From Trichobilharzia regenti (lineage: Eukaryota; Platyhelminthes; Trematoda; Strigeidida; Schistosomatidae), in assembly GCA_944472135.2 (NCBI GenBank), contig OX235270.1, positions 144,661,632 through 144,725,631 of the forward strand: a stretch of DNA of 64,000 nucleotides, in the 5' to 3' direction. This document shows positions 10,931 to 20,477 of the stretch, in pieces; the first letter of the stretch is position 1; every line of letters starts with the position of its first letter. The translations under genes and the position numbers were made by a program. Below the pieces are notes generated by a model. The model did no database searches and had not been told where the DNA came from. It was given only the letters and a program-made list of their open reading frames with translations.

Positions 10931-11290
10931 GGCCACTTCAGTGTGTACTTATTAATTCACTCGCTCGTGTGGAGCAAAGTATATCGGCCGTACGCAACGT
11001 CAAGTCCACAAACGTTTTGTGGAACACTGTCTAGCTTGGTTAGTTAGCCAGAGGAGAAAAGAAGAATAGCAGAAGCTGTCTCCTCGAACACCTTATCACC
11101 TCCGGACATCGAGCACCCCCACTTGCATGAATGCTTCACAGTGCTACACAGAGTCCCTCAATATCGTCTTAAGGGACTTCGCGTACGCCATTTGTAAAAA
11201 GCTGAAGCATTAGCTATTCGGGATCTGAAACTGGACCTCTGCATTCAAAAACGCTGCATACATTCACTTGCTCTGCCGTGGCCAGAGTAA
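10931..11290 (+). pseudogene. Penelope-like nuclease fragment, right arm and 3' tail
   Basis: Plus-strand mirror of 10262-10527. It extends to about 11290 with the end of the coding region (a LCIQKR-like block appears in altered form) and then AT-rich 3' sequence. Stops and frame changes are present. Confidence 0.65.
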
Positions 11291-11924
11291 ATTTCTCGCT
11301 TTAATTTTGCTTCTTGTTTTTATTATGTAAGTTCACTATTATTATTAATTTTACTATCATTATTATTCCCATCATCCATATTTTACTACCACTCTATTAC
11401 TGCTTATTAATAACATTGCTTTTTCATACAGATTTTATATTTTTAAAAACACATATCGCCTTTCAACTAGTTCCTGTCCATTCTACACTAGCTTATTGAT
11501 TAGTCATTATCTCACACTTATAAGGTCATACTAACTCCTGCCTATTTTTAACTTACAATTAGTCATCCCTTCTAACACCTTATCTCATGTAATACATTTT
11601 TCGAGGACAAAGTTTACCAGTATCTGATTAGTCTAAAGATTTCTTTGTTAAATAAAATTACGATTGTACAGCTCATGAAAATGAACCGTAGAAAAGAAAA
11701 TTCTTCTTCTTTGCTGTTTACACCTTTTTTCGTATGACTAAGTATAGGAATATTTCGTTCATATCCAGTAGTAGTCGATAAGCGGGTGGAGCACCGCGGG
11801 TATGTGGACGAATACTCATCACCGATGACACTGAACAGTAACAGTCGTGCTAAATCGTCCAATGAAACACCTGCTCAGGTGTACACCCAGGTTATCAAAT
11901 TCTTCTCTTATCAATGTCAGCTCA
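11291..11924. other. AT-rich sequence, nothing firm
   Basis: Probably includes Penelope-like 3' untranslated sequence to about 11600. A short motif at 11650-11690 (attgtacagctcatgaaaatga) recurs near 53505 in changed form. No gene was identified. Confidence 0.3.
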
Positions 11925-12175
11925 TGATGAAATCTGATGATATATTTGATAGTTGGAGGCAATCGACAGGAAGCCTTGGATCTAGATTTGGTGCTAGTTG
12001 CCACTCACCAGTCAGCAAGGTGTGTCTGCAACCTTGAAGGAACTCATGTCTCTCGGCGAGCTATCTAGAATGGTGACCACATTGCAAAAGCTGACTGATA
12101 GAATTCAGTATGCACCAAAGAAAGGACTAGATACGTCACACTAACTAGTTACTAGTGTCCAATCAAAATACATGA
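11925..12175 (+). repeat. Unclassified interspersed repeat, family C, copy 1
   Basis: Shares a string of landmarks with 39230-39605, 57125-58435 and 61300-61745: gttggaggcaatcg, aggaactcatgt, gtgaccacattgc, gatagaattcagtatgcacc, and a segment ending cacactaactagtt. No protein motif is visible. It may be a SINE or a DNA-transposon remnant. Confidence 0.6.
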
Positions 12176-13140
12176 TGAAATCCTGTGACCAGTGAAATCT
12201 CTGAAAACCGACAGTTGAAAATTAATTTGATTAGTTAGGCTTTGTAGTGAACTAATATTGGTTAGACATCATTCAGGGTAGCTCTGTATAACAAATCGAT
12301 AAAAGTTAGAATTCACAGGCCACTGTATTCCAGCCCATTTAGCTGAATGGTTTTTGAGCGATGTTTAACTGGTATTGGTCCTTTACAATATCCAACAGTC
12401 AAAATTATTTCAAATAACCACAAATCCAAAAATCTGTTTATTCGACATCATATTGTATAAGAATAACTGTCTGGAAAAGACATCGTGAACACCTACTTAC
12501 TATATGGCTACATGTTTAGGTATTCCGACTAAATTTGCAATTATTACCCATTTTTTTCCCAAACTATAGATAATTGTTCTGACATTTGCATATCATCTCA
12601 TATTTTGACTTCATCCTCATTATTTGTCTCTGTTCCTGTTTAATCTTAATTTTAATACTTCTCATTGTCGTTTTGTGATGATACTGATAATGTGTTGTTC
12701 TCTGCGAATGCGATTTTTTATTTAAGTGAGTCAAGGACAAATGGCCTTGGACTGTGATCGCAGATTGTTTGGCATATGATTTTTCCTAACAGCATCTTGA
12801 TACCACCTTCCTGATTCTCAGGTACTTCTTAAGGTTGATTTTAGTCAGTTAATTTTGTTTTACAGTATCTGGTCTGTACCTGAGAAGGCACTGAACCTCT
12901 ATAGATGTTGAATGACATTGTTAAGGTAATTTTGAGTATTTGAAACTCCATTAGTGTTGTTAAATAGTAAAGCGGGTTTTGTTACAGATAACTGCTCTAT
13001 TGTTTACCAGACTTGGGAAATTTTCAGACTGCGCGTAAACTCAATGAAGTAGAACGCAATGATTGGCTTCGTGCGTCCAGACCATAACACATCGGTTTCA
13101 GTCTCTACATTCTTTGTCACAATAAATAGCTGAGTGATGA
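12176..13140. other. Spacer with faint monomer traces
   Basis: A very eroded plus-strand 401-bp-type monomer may lie at 12290-12400 (the agttagaattcacaggccac and ttagctgaatgg segments). The rest shows nothing recognisable. Confidence 0.3.
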
Positions 13141-13144
13141 CCAG

Positions 13145-13672
13145 GTCTCTACATTGACACAGGTTAGAAAACCATTGGAAAACCAGCCTCGAGTATTGGA
13201 CAGCCAGCTATTCCGTCAGCCTAGGCCGAGACTCCTCATCAGTACCCACTCACCACAGGGGGTTCAAACCGCGGACCATCTGGTTACAAGGTGAGCCAGC
13301 TCGTAGATCATTAAGCCACTGGGGCCGATCTAATTCAGTGGCTTATGAATTCCAGCCTCAGCCAATTCACGATATAGAGAGACCACTGAATTGGCAGAAG
13401 TTGGAATTCATAGGCTGACCACTAGATCAAGTCTCACGGCTTTAATGTTCTACTAACCTGCTCACCTTGTAACCAGGTGGTCTAGGGTTCGAACCCCCCC
13501 TTGTGATGGATGGGTACTGATGAAGAATCTCAAACTAGTCTGACGAAATGGTTCTCTGCCCAGTACTCCCAGGCCGGCTTTCTAATGGTTCTCCAACCAA
13601 TGTCAGTTCATCACGATGGAATTCTGTAACTAATCAAATCGAATCCCTACAAACCAACACTTGAATATTGTC
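13145..13672. repeat. Two 401-bp-type monomers, head to head
   Basis: Positions 13145-13385 form a minus-strand copy and 13386-13672 a plus-strand copy. The plus copy retains the B box GGTTCGAACCC and helix II-like strands, but the core reads TGATGAAGA before an altered helix II (ATCT...GTCTGAC). Its 3' end ctacaaaccaacacttgaa is the common 3' terminus of dispersed copies. Confidence 0.75.
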
Positions 13673-13689
13673 GACACTGACTGACTGAA

Positions 13690-13800
13690 CAGTTAAGGTG
13701 ATGATGGTGCGCGGGGTCGAACTTGAAAGGTCAACTACGAAGTAGACACCAGGACAATAGGAAGAGCATTCTACCGCTGTGCCACTGATACTGATAGGAA
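13690..13800 (-). repeat. SINE head, eroded
   Basis: The minus strand reads gtggcacagcggtagaatgc, an A box, followed by a weak B-box-like ggttcgacc stretch. The head matches the SINE family but the body is missing. Confidence 0.5.
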
Positions 13801-14690
13801 TGATTATTTTTCCACCTTTAACAGAAAGACTCAGAGGGAAATGCTTTATTATTATTATTATCAGTATCATTATTTTAGAGATAACAACAGTAACAATAAG
13901 CTCAGTCAGTGTAGTAACACACTGTTCATATGTAATAGACACAGTTTCTGGAATAGAAGGAGGAAGAAGAGGCAGAAAGAGAGATCACATAAAGTAACTG
14001 TCTAATACAAGAAAGACAAACAGGTCAAGTGTGTGTGAAAAGCGTATGTATATGAAAGCGATATAAGGATATTGCAGTAGTAGGACTGTACTAAAATACA
14101 AAATAGACATTGACACTTGAGTGAATACTGATCACATTGGGATATTATATATATATATATATATATTCATCTATATATGTACTAAAAATATAGGAGATCA
14201 TACTAGTGTATGCAATATATATCGTCGATACATGAAATATATTGTGTAATCATATAATATTAATAATGACAAGGATTCATATATATATATGAATGTATGT
14301 GTTGTAATATATACAAGAAGTGGATGTGTGAGCAAACACAATTAGGGTTATTACATAATTGAAAGGTACATGATTGAATGGATGGCTGTGTGAATTCAAG
14401 CACTAGTGGATTTATGCATTCCATTATCAGGTGGTAGATGATGGACATTGGAATCCGTACACCCCAATCCCACACAATCACGCACACACACAAACACACA
14501 CTCGCATACACACATAAACATAAAAGAAAATAAAGAAAATAATAATTGAAATTATAGAAAATCTAAAAATAAGTTTGTTTCTTTTTTTTGGGGCTGGGGT
14601 GGCGTGGGATGGTTGGTTGGTTGGTTGGTATGGAGAGTGGATGTGGGCAACAGTCACGAGACGACAAAATAAATAAATAAATAATAAAAG
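13801..14690 (-). other. Probable 3' untranslated region and flank of the USP9X-like gene
   Basis: Lies just downstream of the stop at 14691 on the minus strand. It is rich in AT, CA and TTGG simple repeats (AT run 14147-14166, CA run 14481-14512, TTGG run 14612-14632). A minus-strand AATAAA lies at 13843-13848. No other gene was seen. The polyadenylation site is inference. Confidence 0.35.
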
Positions 14691-14909
14691 TCAAGTGGAT
14701 AATTTTAAAAATAAATCATCTTTTCTATCGTTGGAAATATTGATGTTGTTGCTGTTATTATTATCACTATCATTATCGTCCATGCCTACACTGCCAGCAC
14801 CAGCAGATGACATCATCAACGGTGTTAGTGGCGATGATAAACCTTTTGGTTCTGGATTGTTACTTCGTGGCATTGTGGAGAGTAAACGAGTTGCTTCACG
14901 TAATGTAGT
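14691..14909 (-). CDS. USP9X/fat-facets-like deubiquitinase, terminal exon
   Basis: This is the last coding exon. It opens after a minus-strand acceptor ctgcaacag and encodes TTLREATRLLSTMPRSNNP, then a serine-, methionine- and asparagine-rich tail ending FLKLST and a TGA at 14691. Joined to the previous exon it reads FQRTVSAQ followed by TTLREATRLL. That strongly resembles the extreme C terminus of animal USP9X (FQRTISAQ followed by a TLAYATALL-like block, from memory). The acidic, asparagine-rich tail is not conserved and overlaps a long run of short repeats. The intron before it is 13.7 kb. Confidence 0.72.
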   Translation of the reverse strand, partial: TTLREATRLLSTMPRSNNPEPKGLSSPLTPLMMSSAGAGSVGMDDNDSDNNNSNNINISNDRKDDLFLKLST

Positions 14910-15290
14910 CTGTTGCAGAGGAAAACAAAGAGTGCAGTAATAACAATAAAGTAGATTGAATAAGCCGTTAAACAGTATTTGTGATAACAATACCAAGGCT
15001 TAACTAAGTGATAAGAATATCATTGTACTAATATGACACCATAATCTGCTCTATTCGCTTCACATTTGCCGAAGCAATCTTTATGAAACGCCTGAAACCC
15101 AATTTTTGCGTGTGTTCACAAAGAAGCAGTTATCAGATTTCTCTTGCCCTGGTTGATGACTGAATATCTCTTTATTCTCTCTTCCTTTCATTTGATTACG
15201 TATTCTTTGGCTTTAACCACACCCCACTTAGATATTATGTAATTTTTCTTGTCTCGTGTTCCTATGATTTCAGTTGAACTCACCATATTA
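14910..15290. other. Intronic sequence, nothing recognised
   Basis: Start of the 13.7-kb intron of the USP9X-like gene, read from the left. No repeat or RNA gene was recognised before the RTE fragment that starts near 15297. Confidence 0.3.
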
Positions 15291-15296
15291 TTATTA

Positions 15297-16088
15297 TATC
15301 CTTTAATTCCTAGAGGAGCATAGGACTTCAGCTGCGCACCTCCATTGCCTTCGGTTTTCTGCTAACTTTTTCACTCCGCTCCAAGTTCGCCCACATGCTT
15401 TAATCTCCTCCTCGCATGACCTCCTCCAAGTCACACTTGGACGACCAACTCGCCGCCTCCCTTTCGGGTTCCACTGGAGCGATGGTTTGTCTAGTGATGT
15501 CACTTGATGGTTTCCTCAGAGTATGGCCAGCCAATCCATCTCCATTTCTTCGTGCCTATTTGTTTCACAATCGGTTCCTGGTTGGTTCGCTCCCAGAGAT
15601 CCCTGTTGCTGATCTTTTCTGGCCATCTGATCTTGAGTATTGAACGAAGACAGCTGTTGATGAAGGTCTGTAGTTTGTTTGAGATGGTCTTTATGACTCG
15701 CCAAGTCTCTGGTCCGTATAGTAGCACTGACTTTACATTGGAGTTGAAGATCCGGATCTTATTTTTGATGCTGAGTGCTGTTGACCTCCACACAGATTTG
15801 AGAGTAATGAAAGCTTGTCTTGCTTTTCCGATTCTGGCTTTGATATCCTCGTCAGTTCCGCCTGTAGTTGAAACGATGCTTCCCAGGTAGGTGAAGGAGG
15901 TTGTTTCTTTCAGGTTCCTCCCATTCATGCTGATTGTTGTCTGTTGTTGGTGTTGGCCAGGAATCTTCATCACCTCTGTTTTATCTATGTTCACTTGAAG
16001 TCCTATCTTTGATGTTTCTTCCGCCAACTTGTTGCTTTTCACTTGCATATCTTCCAGTTTGTGGGAAATCAGGCATATATCACCATAC
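15297..16088 (-). pseudogene. RTE retrotransposon, 5'-truncated copy
   Basis: On the minus strand, 16048-15500 encodes 182 residues nearly identical to the C-terminal part of the intact element at 20537-23503, from the NKLAEE block through the KKWRWIG block. A frame change follows, and the rest of the C terminus reads in another frame (15503-15303). The 3' tail with TAAAGGATA-like sequence and ATT repeats is at 15290-15310. High similarity suggests a young insertion, but it is dead because of truncation. Confidence 0.88.
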
Positions 16089-16218
16089 TGTCACTAAAAT
16101 TATTAGTTACTGATCCCCTTTGCTCATCTCTTTAACATCGTATGCATAAGTAGATTTTTGTTTAAACATGAAGTTTAAACATACAGAAAATCCCAATGCA
16201 GCTATATTAATCTGAATA

Positions 16219-16345
16219 GAAATCTGTCATCATCATCCATTGCAAAGCACTTGTTAATGTCAGGTCACAAAATCAATATTATTAATGACTGTTTCACAAT
16301 TATTTCATCACATAACTCCAATTCAATGTTGGTTATTGAAGCACT
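16219..16345 (+). repeat. Left copy of a 127-bp direct duplication flanking a Penelope-like insert
   Basis: Starts gaaatctgtcatcatcatcc and ends attgaagcact. It matches 17449-17580 with few changes (the right copy has an extra cgtcat). The duplicated sequence is itself the C-terminal piece of a second Penelope-like family (ISSHNSNLKLFIEAL in the right copy). Confidence 0.8.
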
Positions 16346-16574
16346 CGTTTCTTTAAAGAAACGAGTTAGATAAAACTCACAACTTAATAAACAACGTCTT
16401 CAACGACATCAAATTCACAAAGGAAGAGGAATCCGAGAACAAAGTACCATTTTTGGACGTCTTAGTCAAACGAACAGCCACAGGGGAGTTAGAAACTCAA
16501 GTTTATAGAAAATCAACTCACACAGACCAAATCCTAAATTACAACAACAACAACCCAATAACACACAAAAGGAA

Positions 16575-17066
16575 TTGCATACAAACACTATTCAAGAGGC
16601 AAGGACTCATTACAGCACTCCCCCCTTAAGAAAAATTGAAGAAAGATATCTCATGGATGTCTTTCAAAAGAATGGATATCCACGGAATTTCACCAAAAGA
16701 CGTATACACTCAAGCCAACCTATCAAAGCAAAAGCCACCAAGGAAAGCATAAAGAAAATCACCTTAACATATATAAAGGATGTCTCAGAAATCACTACAA
16801 GATTATTCAAACCTTTAGGAATTGACGTCGTACACAAACCAACAAATTCACTTCACTCAATTCTATGTAAACCAAAAACAGTGAAAGAAGATAAAACCAA
16901 CATTATGTACAAAATAAATTGTAACAACTGTGAAAAACACTATATTGGCCAAAGTGGACGTCCCCTTCGTCTTCGTATCCACGAACATAAGTTAGCCATC
17001 AAAAGACATGATATCCACTCCCTCATTTCACTACTCACAGACAACCACGGACATCAATTTGACTGA
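16575..17066 (+). CDS. Penelope-like element GIY-YIG nuclease region (partial, non-functional)
   Basis: A 163-codon frame inside the element at 16346-17448. It lacks the reverse-transcriptase half and stops where related copies continue, so it is a remnant. The residues HYIGQSG and RLRIHEH fit the GIY-YIG endonuclease that Penelope-like elements use for nicking target DNA (family knowledge). Confidence 0.65.
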   Translation: MHTNTIQEARTHYSTPPLRKIEERYLMDVFQKNGYPRNFTKRRIHSSQPIKAKATKESIKKITLTYIKDVSEITTRLFKPLGIDVVHKPTNSLHSILCKPKTVKEDKTNIMYKINCNNCEKHYIGQSGRPLRLRIHEHKLAIKRHDIHSLISLLTDNHGHQFD

Positions 17067-17364
17067 GACAACGTTCAAATATTAGACAGAGGAAACACTA
17101 AGAATGCTAGAGAATTTTTAGAAACCTGGTATTCCAGTGAATCATCAATCAATAGACACATAGAGATAGACAAAATTTATCAACCAATAAGAAAGAAACT
17201 TCACACACAAAGGGTCAAAGTTGAAGTCAAAGAAACGGTCAGTTCCAATACAAGTAACCTAGAAGGTGTGAAAACACACAAAAGCAACCAATCACGTTCC
17301 AGGTCACCAGGAGAGATGATTAACAAACTCGTGGAGAAATCTAAAAGCTCACTTCAAATTGAAG

Positions 17365-17410
17365 TATGCGCTGAAGATGTCATCCAGTAGGGTGACGAAA
17401 GCTTCGCAAA
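17365..17410 (+). ncRNA. Penelope-type hammerhead ribozyme motif, well-formed
   Basis: Helix I strand TGCG (17367-17370), core CTGAAGA (17371-17377), one unpaired T, helix II GTCATCC/GGGTGAC (17379-17385 and 17390-17396) closed by AGTA. GAAA (17397-17400), a loopless AGCU helix III, U17 at 17404 and helix I partner CGCA (17405-17408) follow. This is the minimal architecture described for ribozymes in Penelope-like elements. The extra T after the core and the two-pair helix III make solo activity doubtful; dimers would be needed. Confidence 0.6.
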
Positions 17411-17448
17411 TTAACCATCCAGCTCAAAGAACAAAACCACATCAAAAA

Positions 17449-17580
17449 GAAATCTGTCATCATCGTCATCATCCATTGCAAAGCCTTTGTTAATGTCAGG
17501 TCACAAAATCAATATTATTAATGACTGCTTCACAATTATTTCATCACATAACTCTAATTTAAAGTTGTTTATTGAAGCAC
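17449..17580 (+). repeat. Right copy of the 127-bp duplication
   Basis: Begins directly after the end of the Penelope-like tail and continues into unique sequence (ttgcgtgaatcgcgtacatcc). The frame at 17487-17690 (GHKINIINDCFTIISSHNSN onward) is the C-terminal piece of an older Penelope-like family into which the newer one was inserted. Confidence 0.8.
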
Positions 17581-17729
17581 TTTGCGTGAATCGCGTACAT
17601 CCTGAACCATATGTACAAAAACACAATAGACTTCAACCTTCGCCTACCATGGACGACTACGTGACCTATCTAAATATGATTGGTCATTAGTGTGTACTTT
17701 TGTTTTATATGCCTGAGTAATTGTTACGA

Positions 17730-17955
17730 GCGTCGCCGGTGGCACAGCGGTTAGGACGCTCACCGACCATGTACATTGTCCGACGCACTCCTTTACCTTG
17801 CTAAGCCAGAAATAATGCTTATGAAGAGAAAAGGTTGGGCATGAGGCTGACTAGCAACCCCATCCTGTAAAAATAAACACCACTGCTACAGAAACTTCAA
17901 GTCACTACCTTGAAGCCCTATGTTCCACTGGGAATGTGAAGGAAAGAAAAAAATT
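17730..17955 (+). repeat. tRNA-headed SINE, copy 3
   Basis: Head GCGTCGCCGGTGGCACAGCGG with A box. The B-box part is shortened (ccatgtacattgtccgacgc), then the standard body (gaggctgactagcaacccc) and tail (cctatgttccactgggaat). Deletion of the B box would prevent pol III transcription. Confidence 0.85.
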
Positions 17956-18284
17956 GTTATGAACTTTATTTTTATTATTATTGTAAACCATGTTATCATC
18001 TCGCCAAATTTGTCTTCTAAATGCCTTATGTAAACTTCAAGTCTCTGTGTAAAAACTATATAAATCGAATTTTCTGAGCACTGTTCATTAAGTTTGTAAC
18101 CGTCTGTCAGTTGACATCATGTAAAATTTGGAAGTATTTATCTTTAGGCTATAAGCAGATGATAAGAAGCCAAAGAAATAAGTCATGGCACTTACTATCT
18201 TATTCTGCAAAAACCATTGTTGTTCTAGCTTTATTGGAAGAATCTGCTAAGTTATTTAAAATAATATAACTTAACTATTTTTGG
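17956..18284. other. Intronic spacer, nothing recognised
   Basis: AT-rich sequence without identified features. Confidence 0.25.
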
Positions 18285-18640
18285 CAGCTCTATGCATCAT
18301 TATGGAACAGAACATTGAGTTGCAGTCAAATCTCTACCACACCTTCACCGAAAATGAAGACATAGGCTTCAGATCCTTATCAACAATTTCCTTTACTATC
18401 TGGGTACTGAAGATAAGATGGACAGGAAGGTTTAGCATCAAGGAACTCTGTCAAGCAACGAACCAACAAGATGAACCTACTGCCACATACAAAAATACCA
18501 GATAAAAGGCAGGCAGGACGCGAAGGGTTAATGTTGGAGGAGATCGTGTTGTGAAGAGGAGGAGACTAGAGCTCATGGACAGTCTTGGAGCCGGCTATAG
18601 GGGACTGCGGGAAAACAGGGAATCAAAGGGGATAAGGTTA
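18285..18640 (+). pseudogene. RTE-like fragment, strongly decayed
   Basis: Opens with a match to the TLRIIIEQSLEWQSPLY block (here IIMEQNIELQSNLY). It then jumps to the C-terminal region (KIRWTGRFSIKELCQATNQ resembles KIRWPEKISNRDLWERTNQ). A large internal deletion separates the two. Confidence 0.6.
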
Positions 18641-19602
18641 CTGATATTCACATATGTTCTCTGGATATTTTAATTTCCGAATGAGAACTTATGTGGATTG
18701 TACAATTCATATGCATACATACTGAAATGGCGTATTTCTACTAAGTAACGGAAACATTTTGCGTCATCAATAAAAGAAATCATAAGAGTGATGAACATAT
18801 ATGTTGTTAAAAAACGATGATGATACATATTAATAGGTTCTTTATGTATCTTGTGTTTGTGCGTGTGTGTGTGTATGTGTTAATTATCTGGTCACCTGCC
18901 AAACATGAAATGTTTATAAGATTCAGTAACCTGGTTAGGTATTCATGTAGGCTAATAGTTTAAGCGGCTACAAGTAACTTTGTTGAATTAACGTCAACAC
19001 TTGTGATTACATTCGTATTTAGAAAAAATAGGCAGAAACAAAACGTCAAGTTGGGTAGAAACACTGCAATTTAGTGTATTGAGCGAAATTAACCTTTGCA
19101 TTCTCTTGAAATTAAAGTTAAGATATACATTATATATCATTCCTTCGGTTCCGAGTTGGACACGAAGGGTTTCATCACCACCTTTTCAATTTATTCTGTT
19201 CTCTGCAGTACTTTAAAAATAAGTAATCTTCTTTATCAAAAATTTAAAACAGCTAGTCCGTTTTATAAATTTAGATAGCATTATTAGAAGACGAAGATTA
19301 TCTGAAAACCAATTTGGGATGTATCGGCTCTATACATTTCGAACAATCTGATCACACATTTACTTGTCAAGTCAATATATATGGAAAAGTTAAATTAAAC
19401 AAAGTGACAAAAAGAATTAAGAATAATTAACACAAACGTTTGGTAATCAGATCATCAAATAAGGATTACTAAGGTAGTTTAAGAGTAATAATAAACTGTT
19501 TTTGAATACACAGGGGGAAGAGGCTTAAGTTTATGAATAGCTATAGTCTCAGCGTATTTCAATAAGCGCCCTTGACCGTTTTATAGATGGCCTTAAAGGA
19601 AG
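18641..19602. other. Intronic sequence, nothing recognised
   Basis: AT-rich, with a GT run near 18857-18876. No repeats or genes were recognised in about 960 bases. Confidence 0.3.
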
Positions 19603-19603
19603 T

Positions 19604-19850
19604 GCGTCGGTAGTATAGCGGTTAGGACGCTCGCCGACCATGCATATGGTCGGGGTTCGATCCCCGGCCGACGCACTCCTTTACCTCACTGAGCCAGAAA
19701 TAATGCTGGTAAAGAGGAAAGGTTGGGCATGAGGCTGGCTAGCAACCCCATCCTGTAAAAATTAAACACTGCTACAGAAACTTCAAGCCACTAGCTTGGA
19801 GCCCTATGTTCCACTGGGAACGTGAAGGAAAAATTATTATTATTATTATT
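19604..19850 (+). repeat. tRNA-headed SINE, copy 4 (best head)
   Basis: The head 19604-19674 folds as a tRNA-like cloverleaf. A seven-pair acceptor stem is formed by GCGTCGG (19604-19610) and CCGACGC (19668-19674). The A box TAGTATAGCGG (19611-19621) and B box GGTTCGATCCC (19654-19664) are both perfect. The body gaggctggctagcaacccc and the tail gccctatgttccactgggaa end in (ATT)n. It looks competent for pol III transcription and is probably a recent copy. Confidence 0.9.
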
Positions 19851-19919
19851 AACAATAATTTTTCCTTCACGTTCCCAGTGGAACATAGGGCTCCAAGCTA
19901 GTGGCTTGAAGTTTCTGTA
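19773..19919. repeat. Foldback of the SINE 3' end
   Basis: The last 70 bases of the SINE are followed by their reverse complement. The mirror axis is in the ATT repeat near 19846 and the arms run 19773-19840 and 19852-19919. The arms are almost identical. Confidence 0.9.
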
Positions 19920-19944
19920 TTTCTGTATTATTATTATTATTAAC

Positions 19945-20022
19945 GTCGGCGACCATACCACGTTGAAACACCGGTTCTCGTCCGATGACCGAATTAAGCA
20001 ACGTTGGGCCCGGTTAGTACTT
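19945..20022 (+). pseudogene. 5S rRNA pseudogene, 3'-truncated
   Basis: Seventy-eight bases match the start of metazoan 5S rRNA: GTCGGCGACCATACCACG, then ACACCGGTTCTCGTCCGAT, then GGGCCCGGTTAGTACTT. The final third of 5S (after TAGTACTT) is missing and unrelated sequence follows. It sits directly after an (ATT)n tail, which suggests a retrocopy made by the local retrotransposon machinery. A 5S-derived SINE head is an alternative. Confidence 0.75.
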
Positions 20023-20477
20023 ACGATTACGCTACATTTTGGTCATAAATAAAATCTCTTATTACTCTAAAATTTTATGCAAAGTGTTTGCGGAAATTAT
20101 CACAATTATTAACCTTTCGAACACTGAATCCAAAAAATACAATCTTATTGACAGATAATACACATAACTCACTGTTTGGATTTGTGGAATTTTTAAACAT
20201 AAACACATCTATAATTGTATATATTGTTGGATTTATATGTTCAAGTTGCTCCAAGTCAGTGAGTTTATGGTTAAGATATCATTTTAGTTAACTGTACTGA
20301 ACTATATTGCATGTTGTCTTATTGTATAGTTGTCGTCGCTTTTTGCCCTTTTTTCTGTGAACTGTTTCCTTTGTTGATGTTGTTCTCATTGTTTGTCCGT
20401 TATTTTCTGATTTTGAGGGGAGCAACCCAAAAAGTTGCTTCTCTCTAAACTTTTACTTAATGTAATCATTCTTTTCT
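20023..20477. other. Sequence upstream of the intact RTE, nothing recognised
   Basis: AT-rich sequence between the 5S pseudogene and the RTE leader. It could contain further RTE 5' sequence, since the true 5' end of the element is not clear. The 67-codon frame at 20088-20291 has no recognised domain. Confidence 0.3.

Larger units (their letters stand above)
10262..11196. repeat. Large inverted repeat of Penelope-like sequence around a SINE
   Basis: Arms 10262-10527 and 10931-11196 (266 bases each) are close reverse complements, separated by 403 bases that contain a SINE. The arms are the two Penelope-like nuclease fragments listed separately. Confidence 0.85.
16346..17448 (+). mobile_element. 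Penelope-like element, 5'-truncated, with GIY-YIG domain and ribozyme tail
   Basis: The left part gives a reverse-transcriptase end in a broken frame (NKVPFLDVLVKRTATGELE). The open frame at 16575-17066 (163 aa) has the connector block ERYLMDVFQKNGYPRNF at about residues 22-40. It then has the GIY-YIG nuclease block NIMYKINCNNCEKHYIGQSG at about residues 110-130, with the CxxC pair. The frame continues past a stop as the block MLDRGNTKNAIEFLETWY-like, conserved in the copy at 63035-63465. The tail carries a hammerhead motif and ends accacatcaaaaa, directly against the duplicated flank. Confidence 0.82.

Noticed and set aside
14260..14511. Coding gene in the cysteine-rich 83-codon minus frame
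   Set aside because: It is a product of simple CA/GT and AT repeats in the probable 3' untranslated region.
19604..19674. Functional tRNA gene at the SINE head
   Set aside because: The cloverleaf is fairly good, but the sequence continues into the SINE body and recurs with the same body elsewhere, and the anticodon arm is irregular.
19945..20022. Functional 5S rRNA gene
   Set aside because: The last third of the 5S sequence is absent, so it cannot give a mature 5S rRNA.
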